From assembly GCA_031547045.1 (NCBI GenBank), contig JAVBSN010000010.1, positions 1 to 45,455 of the forward strand: 45,455 bases of DNA. The letters run 5' to 3'. This document shows, one piece after another, positions 43,556 to 45,455 of this stretch. Made by a program: the position numbers and the translations under genes. Every line of letters starts with the position of its first letter. The stretch's first letter is position 1. This stretch comes from JAVBSN01 sp031547045. Lineage in GTDB: Bacteria; Bacillota; Clostridia; Lachnospirales; Lachnospiraceae. Under the pieces are notes generated by a model that did no database searches, was not told the DNA's origin, and saw only the letters and a program-made list of their open reading frames with translations.

Positions 43556-45455
43556 CTATTTAATCTCTGCTCCATTAGGCATTTCTTTTTCAGTTGTTAG
43601 AAGTGCTAAGTTACCCTCTGCATCTTCTGCACATAATATCATGCCTTGTGATTCTACTCCTGCAAGCTTAACAGGTTTTAGGTTAGTAACTACTACTACC
43701 TTCTTACCTACCATCTCTTCCGGAGTGTAATGAGCTTTGATGCCTGATACAATCTGCCTTACTTGACTTCCTATCTTAACTTGTGAACATAGAAGTTTCT
43801 TCGATTTCTTAACTTCCTCACAAGCAAGTATTTCACCAACTTGTAATTGAATCTTGTCAAATTCATCAATTGTTATCTCTTCTTTTGCTTCAATATCTAT
43901 TCCTGGTTCTGTAATTTCTTCATCTTCTTCAACTTTTGGACAAAGCTCTTCAACCTTTGCCAATACTTCAGCTACATCTAGTCTTGCAAATAATATTTCT
44001 GGTGTATCAGTTACTTTAGTTCCTGATTGATAATTACCAAATGACACTAACTCATTTACTTTTCTAACTGGTGCATTTAATTGACCAAGTATCTTATCTG
44101 CTGTTTCTGGCATAAATGGTTTAAGTAGATTAGCTCCTATAACAATACTCTCTACCAAGTTATATAATACGGTCTCTAAACGTGGCCTTGTATCTTCTTC
44201 TTTTGCTAATACCCAAGGCATTGTCTCATCTATGTATTTATTGCATCTCTTAAATAAATTAAATATTTCTGTAATTGCATCTGCAACTCTAAGTTTATCC
44301 ATACATGCATTTACTTTTGTTCTTGTATCTAATACTACCTTCTTAAGGTCTTCATCAACATCTTCCTTAATATTAGTATTATTCACAACACCCTCAAAAT
44401 ATTTGTTAGACATAGAAATTGTTCTATTAACTAGATTTCCTAATGTATTTGCTAAATCTGAATTAACTCTCTCTACTATTAATTCCCAAGAAATAACACC
44501 ATCATTATCAAATGGCATCTCATGAAGGACAAAGTATCTAACAGCATCTACGCCAAATACTTGCACTAAATCATCTGCATATAATACATTCCCCTTTGAT
44601 TTACTCATCTTACCATCACTTTGAATCAACCAAGGATGACCGAATATTTGCTTTGGTAAAGACATATCAAGGGCCATTAACATTATTGGCCAATATATAG
44701 TATGGAAACGTAAAATATCCTTACCAATTAAGTGTAAATCAGCAGGCCAATATTTATTAAACATAGCATCTGATCTACCATCAACATCATATCCTAATCC
44801 TGTAATGTAGTTAGATAATGCATCAATCCATACATATACTACATGTTTATTATCAAAATCTACTGGTATACCCCATTTAAATGAAGTTCTTGATACGCAT
44901 AAATCTTGAAGTCCTGGAAGAAGGAAGTTATTCATCATCTCATTCTTTCTTGACTCTGGTTGAATAAAATTAGGGTGTGTATTAATATGCTCTATTAATC
45001 TATCTGCATATTTACTTAGCTTAAAGAAATAAGCTTCTTCCTTAGCTGGTTGTACTTCTCTTCCGCAATCTGGGCATTTGCCATCTACTAATTGTGATTC
45101 TGTAAAAAACGACTCACAAGGTGTACAGTACATTCCTTCGTAGTGGCCTTTATATATATCACCTTGATCATAAAGCTTCTTAAACATTTTCTGAACTTGG
45201 GCTTCATGGTATTCGTCTGTTGTTCTAATGAATTTATCATATGAGGTATTCATTAAATCCCAAATACCTTGAATCTGTCCTGCAACATCATCAACGAATT
45301 CCTTTGGTGTAATACCAGCTTCATCTGCTTTAATCTCAATCTTTTGTCCGTGTTCATCTGTTCCTGTCTGAAATCTTACATCAAACCCCACAAATCTCTT
45401 ATATCTTGCTATGCTATCTGCTAATACTATCTCGTAAGTATTTCCTATATGAGGT
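43556..45455 (-). CDS. metG: Methionyl-tRNA synthetase, 5' end cut by window edge
   Basis: Class I aminoacyl-tRNA synthetase. The frame is open to the right edge and begins within the HIGH motif, here PHIGNTYEIVLADSIARY, so only about ten N-terminal codons are missing. The methionine at 45391 is internal. Next come FQTGTDEHGQKIEIKADEAG, a four-Cys zinc knuckle (CTPC and CPDC) of the type 1 enzyme, and KMSKSKGNVLYADD. The C-terminal 110 residues (IDEFDKIQLQVGEILACEEV onwards) are the tRNA-binding domain of the EMAP/Trbp111 type, giving the long form. First of the ddl-murI operon. Confidence 0.95.
   Translation of the reverse strand, partial: PHIGNTYEIVLADSIARYKRFVGFDVRFQTGTDEHGQKIEIKADEAGITPKEFVDDVAGQIQGIWDLMNTSYDKFIRTTDEYHEAQVQKMFKKLYDQGDIYKGHYEGMYCTPCESFFTESQLVDGKCPDCGREVQPAKEEAYFFKLSKYADRLIEHINTHPNFIQPESRKNEMMNNFLLPGLQDLCVSRTSFKWGIPVDFDNKHVVYVWIDALSNYITGLGYDVDGRSDAMFNKYWPADLHLIGKDILRFHTIYWPIMLMALDMSLPKQIFGHPWLIQSDGKMSKSKGNVLYADDLVQVFGVDAVRYFVLHEMPFDNDGVISWELIVERVNSDLANTLGNLVNRTISMSNKYFEGVVNNTNIKEDVDEDLKKVVLDTRTKVNACMDKLRVADAITEIFNLFKRCNKYIDETMPWVLAKEEDTRPRLETVLYNLVESIVIGANLLKPFMPETADKILGQLNAPVRKVNELVSFGNYQSGTKVTDTPEILFARLDVAEVLAKVEELCPKVEEDEEITEPGIDIEAKEEITIDEFDKIQLQVGEILACEEVKKSKKLLCSQVKIGSQVRQIVSGIKAHYTPEEMVGKKVVVVTNLKPVKLAGVESQGMILCAEDAEGNLALLTTEKEMPNGAEIK

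Noticed and set aside
43282..43730. Plus-strand frames over ddl and metG
   Set aside because: Shadows of well-recognised genes on the other strand.

Overview
The window is AT-rich, low-GC Gram-positive (Clostridia) DNA, most likely from a Lachnospiraceae-type plant-polysaccharide or gut fermenter. This rests on strong AGGAGG-type ribosome binding sites, LplABC/YesL-type sugar uptake without a local ATPase, YesM/YesN regulation, a spore-coat-like protein, and the families seen. The species cannot be named from the sequence.

Positions 1-28280 are dominated by what I read as a xyloglucan-utilisation locus. It holds a GH31 alpha-xylosidase (cut by the left edge), an alpha/beta-hydrolase esterase coupled to a YesN-type regulator (5011-7531), and a long minus-strand transport operon. 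That operon runs lplB, lplC, a GC-richer repeat block, an lplA lipoprotein, yesL, a membrane-anchored GH5 glucanase and a second solute-binding lipoprotein (17199 down to 7570). A second minus-strand operon runs transaldolase, SGNH esterase, GH29 alpha-L-fucosidase, GH42 beta-galactosidase and YesM sensor kinase (28280 down to 21637). Together these could cut the glucan backbone outside the cell, import the oligosaccharides, and remove acetyl, fucose, galactose and xylose side groups inside. Assigning xyloglucan as the substrate is inference from the enzyme combination.

Accessory pieces interrupt this locus. One is an AraC regulator with an internally deleted VOC gene and a DUF5131 gene (2030-3883). 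Another is a degraded arsenic module: intact arsR, a C-terminal scrap of an ACR3-like transporter, and a C_GCAxxG_C_C gene flanked by 27-bp direct repeats (17391-18395). A three-repeat membrane-anchored surface protein (18515-20299) and a PadR-DUF1048-DUF1048 cassette (20526-21535) follow.

Positions 28485-36752 are mostly housekeeping: two NAD-salvage candidates (pncA-like, pncB), a hybrid sensor kinase, a ferritin-like spore-coat protein, a DUF4870 protein, and malQ with plsC. From 36837 to 40584 lie unusual plus-strand genes: a membrane protein with a Lys-rich tail, a BtrH_N-like protein fused to a jelly-roll-like domain, a GT8-like glycosyltransferase and a tiny membrane protein. The right end is a minus-strand run of metG (cut by the right edge), ddl, murI, a DUF1934 gene and a methyltransferase. 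No rRNA, tRNA, CRISPR array or complete insertion sequence was seen.
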